From contig VBKF01000102.1 in the NCBI GenBank assembly GCA_005888095.1, positions 45,803-109,802 of the forward strand: DNA of 64,000 bases, written 5' to 3'. This document shows, in pieces, positions 54,471 through 63,595 of the stretch; position 1 is the first letter of the stretch, and every line of letters starts with the position of its first letter. Below the pieces are notes generated by a model. It did not search any database and had not been told where the DNA came from. It saw nothing but the letters and a program-made list of their open reading frames with translations. The stretch comes from Deltaproteobacteria bacterium (lineage in GTDB: Bacteria; Desulfobacterota; Binatia; DP-6). A program made the position numbers and the translations under genes.

Positions 54471-56089
54471 GACGAGGCGGGGGCGCGGCGCCCCTCCGCG
54501 CGTGTAGCAGATGCCGCGCCGGCGTGCACCCGGAGCTCCCAGACCTTCGCCGCGCGCAGGAAGACGTAGAACGCCCCCGTGCCCGCGACGAACAGCCCCG
54601 CAAAACCCTCCCCGATGCCGCGCGCGACGAGGTAGGCGCGCACGAAGCGCCACAGCGGCTCGAGGACGAGCTGGCCCGCGCCGAGGCGCCGACCGACACG
54701 CGCCGCGGCCGCCACCGTCGTGAGATGGTTGATGCTCCGGAGGTGATCCGAGATGTCGCCGTAGGTGTGGTGGACGATCGGCGCGCGCAGCTTGCGGATC
54801 TCGCCCGCCACCACGGCGCGCTCGTGCGGGTCGGTCCCGCCCCACCGCGTCGCCGAGCGGCGCACGAGCCGGACGATCGGGCGAGGGTACCACCCGCCCC
54901 GGTACCACCAGCGGCCGAGGTAGGCGACGAGGCGCGGGACCGCGAAGCCCCCCACCCCATCGGGCACGTCCACCAGCGCCCGCCGGATCTCGGTCGCGAG
55001 CTCCGGCGACACGCGCTCGTCGGCATCGAGGTTGAGCACCCACTCGCCGGTCGCCGCTTCGAGGGCAAACTGCTTCTGCGCCCGGTGTCCCGGCCACGCG
55101 TGCGACAGGACTCGGTGCGTGAAGCGGCGCGCGATGCTGACCGTCCGATCGATCGAGCCGCCGTCGACGACCACGATCTCGTCGCACCACGCGACGCTTG
55201 CGAGACAGCCCTCGATCATCGCCTCCTCGTCCTGCGCGATGACGGTACAGCACACGCGCGGCAACGGTCCGGGCGCCGTGACCGGGCGACCGGCGTCCTT
55301 GCGCGCCGCCGCCTGTCCGACCGCGCGGGCCCAGGTCCGCCGCTCGGCCCGGCCCCCGCCGTCGCCCAGATAGGCGCCCAGGAACCGCAGCCGATCGGTC
55401 GCGCTCGCCTGCGGTCCGAGCGTGCGGGCGAGCTGCATCAGGTTCTTCACGCGCCGCCGGCGCCCGACCCGCCGGAGCACGCGCACGCGCTCGAGGTCGA
55501 GCAGGACGCAGCGCGGATCGCCGGGCGGCCCGCTGACGAGGACGTTCACGTCCTTCAGGTCGTTATGGTACACGCCCGCGGCGTGCAGCCGCCGGAACAG
55601 ATCACCGAGCGCCCGCGCGAGGGCGCGCCGGCCGGCCCGCCGCCGCCCGGCGTCGGGCTCGCCGAGGATCGCCTGCCAGCACCGGTTGGCGGTCAGCGCC
55701 CCCGGGACCTCGCGCGTGACGAAGAAGCTCTTCCTGAGGACGCCGGCGCGCCGGACTTCGACGGCGGCGAGCGCCTCGGGGGTGGAGAAGCCTCGCGCGC
55801 GGAGGGCGCGCGCCGCGTGCCAGGCGGCCAGGGCCGGCGAGAGGCCCCAGAGGCTCGCGAGCGCCACGCGCCAGGCAAACACGTTGTAGCGCTTCACGAA
55901 GAGCCGGCCGGCCGGCGTGGTGATCGTCCCGACGGCGACCTTGGGCTGCAGCTTCACCACCTCGCAGTCCGGACGCGTGAGCAGCCGGTCGGGATCGCCG
56001 CCGGGCGCGACGTCGGCGAGCCTCACTCCGGGTGCGAGCCAGGCACGGAGCCCGCCGCGGATGAGGGATGGTCGCGGATCACCGCTCAC
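54467..56089 (-). CDS. Fusion: LPS core kinase (Kdo/WaaP-like) + family 2 glycosyltransferase
   Basis: 540 aa with two enzymes in one chain. Residues about 1-265: kinase of the Kdo/InaA/WaaP clan with K66 (LFVKRYN), catalytic loop H175-NDLKDVN and D198-LE. Residues about 278-530: WaaE/KdtX-type GT2 with TVIAQDEEAMIEGCL, VVVDGGSIDRT (309-312 DGGS), LNLDADERVSPEL and a hydrophobic C-terminal segment. There is no stop or frameshift between them. One protein may phosphorylate and glycosylate the same LPS inner core. GTG start 56089 overlaps the preceding gene by 11 bp; the kinase N-terminus fits this start. Related separate kinases are nearby. Confidence 0.88.
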   Translation of the reverse strand: MSGDPRPSLIRGGLRAWLAPGVRLADVAPGGDPDRLLTRPDCEVVKLQPKVAVGTITTPAGRLFVKRYNVFAWRVALASLWGLSPALAAWHAARALRARGFSTPEALAAVEVRRAGVLRKSFFVTREVPGALTANRCWQAILGEPDAGRRRAGRRALARALGDLFRRLHAAGVYHNDLKDVNVLVSGPPGDPRCVLLDLERVRVLRRVGRRRRVKNLMQLARTLGPQASATDRLRFLGAYLGDGGGRAERRTWARAVGQAAARKDAGRPVTAPGPLPRVCCTVIAQDEEAMIEGCLASVAWCDEIVVVDGGSIDRTVSIARRFTHRVLSHAWPGHRAQKQFALEAATGEWVLNLDADERVSPELATEIRRALVDVPDGVGGFAVPRLVAYLGRWWYRGGWYPRPIVRLVRRSATRWGGTDPHERAVVAGEIRKLRAPIVHHTYGDISDHLRSINHLTTVAAAARVGRRLGAGQLVLEPLWRFVRAYLVARGIGEGFAGLFVAGTGAFYVFLRAAKVWELRVHAGAASATRAEGRRAPASS

Positions 56090-57191
56090 GCGCCACCTCC
56101 GCGAGGAACGTCTCCACGCGCTCGAGGTGCGCGTCCCACGGCAGCCGCTCGGCCAGCCGTCGCGCCGCGTGGCCGAAGGTGGGGCCCTCGGGCCCGAGCG
56201 CCCGGGCGAGCGCGGCGCCGAGCGCCTCCAGGTCCTCGGGATCGTCGACGACGAGGGCCGCCAGCGGCCCGTCGAGGAGCTCGGCGGCGCCCGTCCGCCG
56301 GCTGGTGACGACGGGCACGCCGGCGGCGCAGGCCTCGAGCACGACGTTGCCGAAAGCCTCCTGCCGTGAAGGCACGCAGACCACATCCGCCGCGGCGAGG
56401 AGCGCGGCGACGTCGTCGCGTGGACCGGTCACGGCCACGCGGCCGGCGAGCCGGCTCGCCTCGCGGCGGTAGGCGCCGAGCCGCTCGTCGCCGCCCACCA
56501 GTGCCAGGACGGCGTGCGGCGGCGGGGCGGTCCGCCAGAGCCCGAGCAGCAGGTCGAAGCCCTTGCGCCGGAACCCGGTGCCGATCGCCACGCAGAGGCG
56601 CGTCCCGTCCTCGACGCCGAGCTCGCGCCGCACGGCGGGGCCGAGGAGCGCGCGCTCGGCGGGGTGGAAGCGCTCGAGGTCGACGCCGTTGTAGATGACC
56701 GCGATCCGCTCGCGCGGTACGCCGTAATCGCCGGCCACCTCGTCGCGCACGCGTGCCGACACGGCCAGCACCCGGCGGTGGCCGCCGGGGGCGAGCTGCC
56801 GCCGCTCGAGCCACAGAATGGCGCGATGGTACGGGCCGAGCGGCGCCCGCCGCAGCCCCGCCGCCCGCATGCGGGCGAGGTACGTCCGGTGCGTGCCTCC
56901 GCCGACGCGCACCACGTCCTGCCGCGCCGTGCGGCCGAAGCCCACCACCACGTCCCAGCGCTCGCGCGCGACGAGCCGCGGGGCGGCGAAGGCGAACGAT
57001 ACGAGGCGGGCGAATCGCCCGGCGCGCACGATGGGCACGCGGTGCAGCGTCACGCCGGGGAGCACCCCGCCGCCACCCGCGCAGAACACGTGCACGTCGT
57101 GCCCGCGCCTCGCAAGTCCGGCGGCGAGCCGGCGGAGATCCGCCTCCGTGCCGCCGCCCGCGAGCCGCCGGTGCATGAAGGCGACCCGCAT
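56079..57191 (-). CDS. Glycosyltransferase family 4 (WaaG-like)
   Basis: 370 aa. MRVAFMHRRLAGGGTEADLRRLAAGLARRGHDVHVF at the N-terminus, IAVIYNGVDLERFHPAERAL, CVAIGTGFRRKGFDLLLGLW and PSRQEAFGNVVLEACAAGVPVVTSRRTGAAE resemble LPS core glucosyltransferase WaaG and its relatives. ATG 57191 overlaps the previous stop (TGATG). EX7E motif intact. Confidence 0.9.
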   Translation of the reverse strand: MRVAFMHRRLAGGGTEADLRRLAAGLARRGHDVHVFCAGGGGVLPGVTLHRVPIVRAGRFARLVSFAFAAPRLVARERWDVVVGFGRTARQDVVRVGGGTHRTYLARMRAAGLRRAPLGPYHRAILWLERRQLAPGGHRRVLAVSARVRDEVAGDYGVPRERIAVIYNGVDLERFHPAERALLGPAVRRELGVEDGTRLCVAIGTGFRRKGFDLLLGLWRTAPPPHAVLALVGGDERLGAYRREASRLAGRVAVTGPRDDVAALLAAADVVCVPSRQEAFGNVVLEACAAGVPVVTSRRTGAAELLDGPLAALVVDDPEDLEALGAALARALGPEGPTFGHAARRLAERLPWDAHLERVETFLAEVARER

Positions 57192-58090
57192 CACGCCTCC
57201 CGGCCTCGGCCCAGCCAGAGCGCCCGCAGGCGGTAGCGCAGGTCGCGCGGGCGGAGCGCACGGGCGCGCGCGAGCGCGGCCCGCGCCCCGTCGAGGTCGC
57301 CCGCGGCGAGCCGCATGCTCGCGAGCCGGCCGTATCGACGCGCCTGGCGGCGCGTGAAGGCCGCGGAGCCGAGAACCGGGAGCACTTCCGGATGCTCGCG
57401 CACGAGCTTCTCGGCCAGCCGGATCGACTCCGCGCGGACCTTCTCGCGATCGCGCGCCACGCCGTCGGCGTGGACGTGGTAGGTGAACGCCGCGCGGTCG
57501 AGGAAGACCGCCCGGAAGCGCAGAGTGACGCGCAGCACCAGGTCCAGGTCGTCGAGGATGTCGAACGTCGCATCGAGCGGACCCGTCGCCTCGAGGCTGC
57601 GGCGGGTGAAGCACATGCCCTGCAGCTGCCCGAGGTTCCAGCGGAACACCTCGGCGACGCCGAGCGCGCGGCCGGCCAGCTGCCCGGCGACGCGCGGCGC
57701 GATCCACGGCCGGTCCGCCGGCAGCATGCGGCCGTTCTGGATCACCAGGTCGACGTCGGGATGCGCGCGGAGATAGGCAAGCGGCACGGCGAGCCGGCCC
57801 GGCAGCGCGAGGTCGTCCGAGTCGTGAAACGCGACGAAGGGCGCCCGCGCCGCCGCCAGGCCCAGGTTGCGCGCGGCCGCGATGCCGGCGTGCGGCCCGC
57901 GGATGGCCCGGACGCGCGGGTCGGGATGCGCACCGAGCAACGCCGCCGTGCCGTCGGTCGAGCCGTCGTCCACCACGATGAGCTCGAGGTCGACGCCCGT
58001 CTCCGAGAGCAGGCTCGCCAGGCTCACCCCGAGCACGTGCGCCCGGTTGAAGGTCGGCACGACGACCGAGACGTCCGGCACGGCGCTCAC
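57191..58090 (-). CDS. Glycosyltransferase family 2
   Basis: 299 aa. DVSVVVPTFNRAHVLGVSLASLLSE, LIVVDDGSTDGTAALL, AGIAAARNLGLAAARAPFVAFHDSDDLALPGRL with the DxD (DSDD) metal site. The C-terminal third is helical with RRQARRYGRLASMRLAAGDLDGARAAL, TPR-like. GTG 58090 overlaps the following gene (GTGA). Confidence 0.9.
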   Translation of the reverse strand: MSAVPDVSVVVPTFNRAHVLGVSLASLLSETGVDLELIVVDDGSTDGTAALLGAHPDPRVRAIRGPHAGIAAARNLGLAAARAPFVAFHDSDDLALPGRLAVPLAYLRAHPDVDLVIQNGRMLPADRPWIAPRVAGQLAGRALGVAEVFRWNLGQLQGMCFTRRSLEATGPLDATFDILDDLDLVLRVTLRFRAVFLDRAAFTYHVHADGVARDREKVRAESIRLAEKLVREHPEVLPVLGSAAFTRRQARRYGRLASMRLAAGDLDGARAALARARALRPRDLRYRLRALWLGRGREA

Positions 58091-59208
58091 CCGTACGCCG
58101 TCACCGCCTCGTCGAACGCCGCGAACACGCCGTCGGTGAAGCCCTCGAGCGTGAAGCGCGTCACGAGACGCTGGTAGGCGGCGGCCCCGAGCCGGGCCCG
58201 CCGGGCCGGATCCCGCAGCAGCTCGACGAGCGCCCCGGCCAGGGCTGCCGCGTCGTCGGGCGGCACCAGCACGCCGCTCTCGCCGTCGACCAGCATCTCG
58301 GGGATGCCGCCGACCGCGGCGGCGACGATCGGGCGCCCGAGCGCCATGCCCTCGAGCAGCGCGAGCGGGAAGGGGTCACGCCGGGCGGGATGCACGAGGA
58401 CGTCGAGCGCGTGCACGACGGGAAACGGGTTCGGGAGAAAGCCGCTCACCGTGACCGCGTCGCGCAGCCCGAGGGCGGCGATCCGCCGGTCGACACGCGC
58501 CGCGTAGGCCGCGTCCGGGAACGCGCCGACGAGGAGCGCCCGCACGTCGGGCAGCACGGCGCGCACTGCCGCGAGCGCCTCGACGAGGAGCGCCGGGTTC
58601 TTCCGCTCGTCGAGATTGCCGACCATGCCGATCGTCGGCACGCCGTTCGGGACGAGCCCGGGAGCGGCGGGCGCGGCGGCCTCGCGGGCGAGGCGCGCGA
58701 CGTCCATCCCGTTGTAGACCACCCGGGCCCGCGTCCCGGGGCGAAAGTCGCCGAGCGCGCGCCGCGCGAGCGCCAGCGAGTCGGCCGACGGCGCGATCAG
58801 GGAGCGGGCGTGGCCGAGGAGGTGCTTGCGGTACGACGCGCCGTCCGCGTAGCTCGAGTAGACGTGCACCACCTGCGGGATGCGCCGCAGGCGGCCCGCG
58901 AGGAGGCAGGGCGGGAAGCTCGACAGCGTCGCCGAGTAGAAGAGGTCCGCCCCGCGCGCGCGGCGGGCCAGGCCGAGCGCCACGAGCGGCAGCCGGAGAC
59001 GCGCCGGCCAGCCCCGCCAGCCGCGCAGCCCCGAAAGATAGGCGACCCGCTCGGCCGGCAGCCCGACCGCGGCGACGAGCGGGTCGGGCGCGGCCAGCAC
59101 GTAGTCGAGCGTCCAGCCGTGGGCCGCCGCCGCATTCTCGAGGAGGCCGAGCGCGCGCAGCATGCCGGCGTGGGCCGGGTGGGCGAGCGCGACGACGGCT
59201 CGCCTCAT
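58087..59208 (-). CDS. Glycosyltransferase family 4
   Basis: 373 aa. MRRAVVALAHPAHAGMLRALGLLE, LFYSATLSSFPPCLLAGRLR, HARSLIAPSADSLALARRALGD, RVVYNGMDVARLAREA, IGMVGNLDERKNPALLVEALAAV, and HPARRDPFPLALLEGMALGRPIVAAAVGGIPE. GT-B fold with EX7E intact. ATG 59208 overlaps the kinase stop (ATGA). Confidence 0.9.
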   Translation of the reverse strand: MRRAVVALAHPAHAGMLRALGLLENAAAAHGWTLDYVLAAPDPLVAAVGLPAERVAYLSGLRGWRGWPARLRLPLVALGLARRARGADLFYSATLSSFPPCLLAGRLRRIPQVVHVYSSYADGASYRKHLLGHARSLIAPSADSLALARRALGDFRPGTRARVVYNGMDVARLAREAAAPAAPGLVPNGVPTIGMVGNLDERKNPALLVEALAAVRAVLPDVRALLVGAFPDAAYAARVDRRIAALGLRDAVTVSGFLPNPFPVVHALDVLVHPARRDPFPLALLEGMALGRPIVAAAVGGIPEMLVDGESGVLVPPDDAAALAGALVELLRDPARRARLGAAAYQRLVTRFTLEGFTDGVFAAFDEAVTAYG

Positions 59209-60020
59209 GGCGTGCTGCCTCCCGCACCGGCCGGGTCGAAGGGACCGCCGCTCCGCATGAGCTCGCGGAAGCCGGTGCGCCGCGCGGTCGTTGTGGGGAT
59301 GCGGTCGATCGCGCAGCGCCGCGCGATCGTCTTCGCCACCACCCAGCGCGCGAGCCGCCGGCGGCGCCGGCGCGAGAGCTCGCGGCCCGCGGCGTAGGCG
59401 TCGAGCACGCGCGCCCGATCGGTCAGGGTGAGGCCGGGGACGACGAAGCGCCCGAGCTGGACGAGGTTGCGGCGCGCACTCAGGGCGACTAGCAGGCGGC
59501 TCCGTCGCGTGCGGTCGTTGTCGAGAAAGACGAGGCGGCCGTCCGTCACCCGGACGTTCGGCGGCACGAGGTCCCCGTGCACGAAGCCGGCCTGGTGGAG
59601 CCGCGCCACCTCCGCGCCGAGCAGGCGGAGGAGCCGCCGCTTGGCCCGCCGCGCCTCGGGATCGCCGGTCGAATCGACGCGGCCGACGGCCTGCGCGAGA
59701 TCCTCGCCGCCGACGTCCCGGGTGACCAGCAGGCCCGCCGCACCCCGGTGGGCAACGAGCAGGGCCTCGGGCGCGCCGAAGCCGGCCGCCGCGAGCACCC
59801 GGCTGACGCGAAACGCGCGCCTCGCCCGCCATCCCGCGGGCGCCGGGTAGAGCTTGGCGAAGAGCCGCTCGCTCCCGACCGCCAGCGGCAGGGTGCGGGC
59901 GTGGCGCGATGGCCGGCCCGAGCCATCCACCAGACGCGCGACGGACGCGACGTCGATGTCGACCGTCGGCTCGGCGAGGCCGCGCCAGCCGTCTCGTTCC
60001 CAGGCGACGTAGGGCGTCAC
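59205..60020 (-). CDS. LPS core kinase (Kdo/WaaP/InaA clan)
   Basis: 271 aa. ERLFAKLYPAPAGWRARRAFRVSRVL with the ATP-binding Lys, LLVTRDVGGEDLA, GAEVARLHQAGFVHGDLVPPNVRV (catalytic loop) and LVFLDNDRTRRSRL (metal Asp). It probably phosphorylates a heptose or Kdo of the inner core. GTG 60020 overlaps the heptosyltransferase stop. Third kinase module of its kind in this operon. Confidence 0.85.
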   Translation of the reverse strand: MTPYVAWERDGWRGLAEPTVDIDVASVARLVDGSGRPSRHARTLPLAVGSERLFAKLYPAPAGWRARRAFRVSRVLAAAGFGAPEALLVAHRGAAGLLVTRDVGGEDLAQAVGRVDSTGDPEARRAKRRLLRLLGAEVARLHQAGFVHGDLVPPNVRVTDGRLVFLDNDRTRRSRLLVALSARRNLVQLGRFVVPGLTLTDRARVLDAYAAGRELSRRRRRRLARWVVAKTIARRCAIDRIPTTTARRTGFRELMRSGGPFDPAGAGGSTP

Positions 60021-61027
60021 GGCCCGCCCCCTTGGCCGTCGAGCGCGGCGTCGACCGTGGCCAGCACCCGATCGGTCGGGATCTCCCGCATGCACAGGCG
60101 GCCGATGGGACAGGCGCGCAGGAAGCAGGGGGCACACGGGGCGGCACCCCTGATCGCAAGCGCCTCGGAGCCGAGCGGTGCCGAGCGCTCGGCGCTCGTG
60201 GCACCCCACAGCGAGACCACCGGCTTGCCGAGCGCGGCCGCCAGATGGAGCGCCCCCGAGTCCGGACCGAAGACGACCCGCACCCGCGTGAGGACGGCGA
60301 GCAGCTGGCGGAGCGACGTGCGTCCGGTGAGGTCCCGCGCCGTCGCGGCGTGGCGGCGCACGAGCGTCGCGAAGGGCGCGTCGGCGCCGCTGCCGAGCAG
60401 GACTGCGCTCGCCCCGCGCCGGGCCGCGAGGCGCTCGATCACCGTGGCGGTCCGCTCGGGAAACCAGCGCCGGCTCGGGCACGAGGAGCCGACGCAGGCA
60501 GCCACCAGCGGCTCGGCGAGGCCGGCGAGGAGTCTATCGGCGTCCGCGAGCTCCGCCGGCGTGGCGGCGAGCCCGAAGTCGACGGGCGCCGGCGGCAGCC
60601 CGAGGAGATCGGCGAAGGCGAGGAACTGGAGGAGCTTCGAGCGGCCCGGGCCCTGCGGCGGGAGGTGGCGGTTGGCGGCCAGCCAGCTTCCCTCCCGCCC
60701 GTCGCGGCGGTGGAAGCCGAGGCGCAGCGGGGCGCCCGAGCATCGGGCGAACAGCGCCGTCTTCGCGCTCCGGCCGAGGTCGAGCGCGACGTCGTAGGCG
60801 CCGGCGCGGAGGCGGGAGAGGAACGGCGGCACGGCACGGAGACCGGCCGGCCGGTCGAAGACGAGCACCTCGTCGAGCCACGGGTGCCCGGCGAGCAGCG
60901 GGGCCGCCGCCGGCTCGACCACCCACCCGATCCAGCTCTCCGGCCGGGTGCGCCGGATGCGACCGAGGAGCGGCAGGGCGCGCACGACGTCACCGAGGGC
61001 GCCCGTGAGCACGATCAGCAGACGCAT
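60017..61027 (-). CDS. waaC: ADP-heptose:LPS heptosyltransferase (GT9)
   Basis: 336 aa. RLLIVLTGALGDVVRALPLLGRIRRTRPESWIGWVVEPAAAPLL is the WaaC-type N-terminus; VFGPDSGALHLAAALGKPVVSLWGAT the nucleotide-sugar site; the Cys-rich stretch CAPCFLRACPIGRLCMREI near the end is common in GT9. Probably heptosyltransferase I, but I or II cannot be separated with certainty. ATG 61027 overlaps the kinase stop by 13 bp. Confidence 0.88.
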   Translation of the reverse strand: MRLLIVLTGALGDVVRALPLLGRIRRTRPESWIGWVVEPAAAPLLAGHPWLDEVLVFDRPAGLRAVPPFLSRLRAGAYDVALDLGRSAKTALFARCSGAPLRLGFHRRDGREGSWLAANRHLPPQGPGRSKLLQFLAFADLLGLPPAPVDFGLAATPAELADADRLLAGLAEPLVAACVGSSCPSRRWFPERTATVIERLAARRGASAVLLGSGADAPFATLVRRHAATARDLTGRTSLRQLLAVLTRVRVVFGPDSGALHLAAALGKPVVSLWGATSAERSAPLGSEALAIRGAAPCAPCFLRACPIGRLCMREIPTDRVLATVDAALDGQGGGP

Positions 61028-61776
61028 GGCTCTCCACCGGCCGCGTCGTAGGCGGCGCGGAAGGCGCGCGCATCTTCGGGCCCGGCGAGCGCACCCTCGG
61101 GGTCGAGCTTGGCGAGCGAGCGGGCGAGCCGCCGCAGGTTCCGCCGCCGGGCCGCCGGCGCCGGCCCGAGCGGTCCGCCGGACATACGGGCGCGGTCGAA
61201 GTCGACGAGCGCCGCGGCGGCGCCGGCGGGGCCCGGGTGCACGAGGATGTTGGTCAAGTTCAGATCGGCATGCGAGATGCCGGCCGCGTGGAGCGTCGCG
61301 ACGGCGGCGCCCGCGCTCGCGGCGAGCGCCCTCCGCGCCGCCGGGGTGCCGGCCGTCCGCAGCGCCTCGAAGAGCGTCTCAGCGCCCGCGATCTCGGCGG
61401 TGACGAGCGCGCCCCGGTAGGCGAGCCGCCCGTCGACGCGCGCCGCGAGCACCTCGGCCGCTGCCACGCCGCGGCGGCGGGCCTCGGCCGTGATCGCCAG
61501 CTCGCGCAGCGGCCGCGGGCGCAGCCCGAGGTAGGTCTGCCGCACGGCGCGCGCGACGAGCCCACCTCGCCGGTAGAGCCGGACGACGGCGCGCACGCCG
61601 CCGGGCAGCGCGACGCGGTAGGCCGCCCCGCGGCCCGCGGCGATCGGCTCCGCGCCGGCCGGGAGCACGAGCGAGGGGGCCAGGAGCCACGAGCCGAGCA
61701 GCGGCACGAGGTCATCGCGGATCGCAGCGCGGACCGGGGCCGCGCCGAGCAGCGTGTAGCCCGCGGGCAGCCTCAC
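61015..61776 (-). CDS. kdkA: 3-deoxy-D-manno-octulosonic acid kinase-like (KdkA)
   Basis: 253 aa. RVALPGGVRAVVRLYRRGGLVARAVRQTYLGLRPRPLREL is the KdkA N-lobe; TLHAAGISHADLNLTNILV (catalytic loop HADLN) and ALVDFDRARM (DFD). Phosphorylates Kdo at O-4 in Haemophilus; here activity is inferred. GTG 61776 start; overlaps the upstream stop (GTGA). Confidence 0.85.
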   Translation of the reverse strand: MRLPAGYTLLGAAPVRAAIRDDLVPLLGSWLLAPSLVLPAGAEPIAAGRGAAYRVALPGGVRAVVRLYRRGGLVARAVRQTYLGLRPRPLRELAITAEARRRGVAAAEVLAARVDGRLAYRGALVTAEIAGAETLFEALRTAGTPAARRALAASAGAAVATLHAAGISHADLNLTNILVHPGPAGAAAALVDFDRARMSGGPLGPAPAARRRNLRRLARSLAKLDPEGALAGPEDARAFRAAYDAAGGEPCVC

Positions 61777-62492
61777 GCCCCGCCCTCCCCGCGCCTTTCC
61801 CAGAGCTTCGCCTGGACGACGAAGGCGCGATAACCCGCCAGCACGGCCGCGATCCAGCGTCCCCAGCCGACCGGCCCGCCGCGCGCGGCCAGTACGGGGA
61901 CGGCAGCCGCGAGCGGCGCGACGGCGAGCGCCCAAAAGCGCGGCCGGCCGCCGAGCGCGTCGAGGAGTGCCGCGAGCGCCGCCGCGTCCGCGTCGAGCGC
62001 CTCCACGGCCTCCTCGAGCGACGCCGCCTCCTCCACCACGAGCCGCGACGCAACGCGGCCCACCTGCGCCCCCGGGGCGCCGAGGGCGAGCGAGGCGCCC
62101 GCACCGACATGCAGCCGCGCGGTGTCCCGTCGCGCCAGACGGATCGGCGCGCGCGGCAGCCTGAGGGTCACGCCGCGCAGCTCGAGGGCGCGGCCGATCC
62201 GGTAGGCGGCGGCGCCGGAGGTCGTGGCGTCGACGATCGCCGCGGCGAGCTCGGGCGCGGCCACTTCGTCCTCGCCGAGGAGGAGGAGCCAGCGCGCGTC
62301 GGTGGCGTCGGCCAGATCGAGCACGCTCTCGAGCCGGCGCACGGCGGGCGGCAGGGTCGCAGCGTCGATGCGGCCCGCCGGGTCGATCACGACCCGCTCG
62401 CCGGCCCAGGCGACGCTGCCGAGCGCCCGCGCCAGGCGGGCACCCCCATTGGCGCCGAGCACCATGGCGGCGACGTCGGCCGCGCCCGTCAT
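61773..62492 (-). CDS. Degenerate GT2-like protein (WaaE-type)
   Basis: 239 aa. Starts VAAMVLGANGGARLARALGSVAWAGERVVIDPAG like WaaE/KdtX glycosyltransferases and ends with WGRWIAAVLAGYRAFVVQAKLWERR, the family's membrane-associated tail. The normal acidic D[GA]GS and DADE motifs are changed to DPAG and LLGEDEVAAPE, and the ISDH...N region is weak. It may be inactive or bind a different donor. ATG 62492 overlaps the heptosyltransferase stop (ATGA). Confidence 0.65.
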   Translation of the reverse strand: MTGAADVAAMVLGANGGARLARALGSVAWAGERVVIDPAGRIDAATLPPAVRRLESVLDLADATDARWLLLLGEDEVAAPELAAAIVDATTSGAAAYRIGRALELRGVTLRLPRAPIRLARRDTARLHVGAGASLALGAPGAQVGRVASRLVVEEAASLEEAVEALDADAAALAALLDALGGRPRFWALAVAPLAAAVPVLAARGGPVGWGRWIAAVLAGYRAFVVQAKLWERRGEGGA

Positions 62493-63595
62493 GGGCGGCC
62501 GCGGGCAGCGAGCGCGGCACGGGCGGCGGCGAGCACGGCGGCCGGCTCGACCAGGTGCATGCAGTCCTCGGTGCCGCGCGGGCAGCGGCGGCCGCCGTGC
62601 CGGGCGCAGGGTCGGCAGGCAAGGTCGGCCCCGAGCACCGTGTGCGCGGAGCCCCAGGGCCCGTAGCCGAGCGCCGGCGTCGTCGCGCAGAACACGGCGA
62701 CCACGGGAACGCCGCGGGCACAGGCGACGTGCATGGGCGCGCTGTCGTTGGCGATGAGGAGCGCGAGCCGGTCGATCACCGCCACCAGCGTCGCCACGTC
62801 GGTGCGCCCGGCAAGCCCGACCGCTCGCCCACCGCTCGCCGCCCGGATCGCCTCGACCAGCGGCCGGTCGGCGGCGCTGCCGAGCAGCACGCACCGGGCG
62901 CCGTCGGCCTCGAGCGCCGCGGCGACCGCCGCGAAGCCGGCGGGCGTCCATCGCTTCGTCGCCCACGCCGAGCCGGGGGCCAGCCCGACGAGCGGCGCGG
63001 GGCCCGCCGGCAGCAGCGCCGCGGCGCGCGCCGCTGCCTCGCGGTCGACGGCGAGGTGCAGGCGCGGGGCGTCCGCAGGGCCCGGCCCGAAGGCGTCGAG
63101 CAAGGCCAGGTTGCGCTCCACGTCGTGCCGCCGGCGATCGCGCGTCACGCGCACATGGTAGAAGAAGGCGCCGCGGCTCTCGCGGAACCCGATGCGCCGC
63201 GGAATGCGCGCCGCCGCGAGCACCAGCGCCGTGCGGAGCGAACGATGCGGCGAGACGGCGAGCTCGAAGCGCTCGCGCCCGAGGCGCCGCGCGGTGCGGA
63301 GGAGCCCGCGGAGCCCGCGGTCGCGACCCCGCTTGTCGTCGATCAGCACGTCATCAACGTCGGGATGGCCCTGGAGCAGCGGCGCCGCCTCGGGCCGCAC
63401 GAGCACCGAGAGGCGCCGCGGCGCCAGTCGGGCATGCAGCGCCGACACGAGGGGCGTGGTCAGCACCACGTCGCCGAGGAAGCTCGTCTGCGCCACGAGC
63501 AGCGCGGGGCCAAGCCGCCCCTGGGTCCCGCCGTCCGGCCGCGGCGGCCCGGGCGAGCCGCCGTCGAATGGCTCACTCGAGCCGCTCGGCTTCAT
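62489..63595 (-). CDS. waaF: ADP-heptose:LPS heptosyltransferase (GT9)
   Basis: 368 aa. After about 30 flexible residues, ALLVAQTSFLGDVVLTTPLVSALHARLAPRRLSVLV; APGSAWATKRWTPAGFAAVAAAL; LIANDSAPMHVACARGVPVVAVFCATTPALGYGPWG. Typical heptosyltransferase II features, including the C-terminal Cys cluster CRPCARHGGRRC. ATG 63595 overlaps the Trm112 gene by 23 bp; a later start would remove the low-complexity N-terminus. Confidence 0.88.
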   Translation of the reverse strand: MKPSGSSEPFDGGSPGPPRPDGGTQGRLGPALLVAQTSFLGDVVLTTPLVSALHARLAPRRLSVLVRPEAAPLLQGHPDVDDVLIDDKRGRDRGLRGLLRTARRLGRERFELAVSPHRSLRTALVLAAARIPRRIGFRESRGAFFYHVRVTRDRRRHDVERNLALLDAFGPGPADAPRLHLAVDREAAARAAALLPAGPAPLVGLAPGSAWATKRWTPAGFAAVAAALEADGARCVLLGSAADRPLVEAIRAASGGRAVGLAGRTDVATLVAVIDRLALLIANDSAPMHVACARGVPVVAVFCATTPALGYGPWGSAHTVLGADLACRPCARHGGRRCPRGTEDCMHLVEPAAVLAAARAALAARGRP

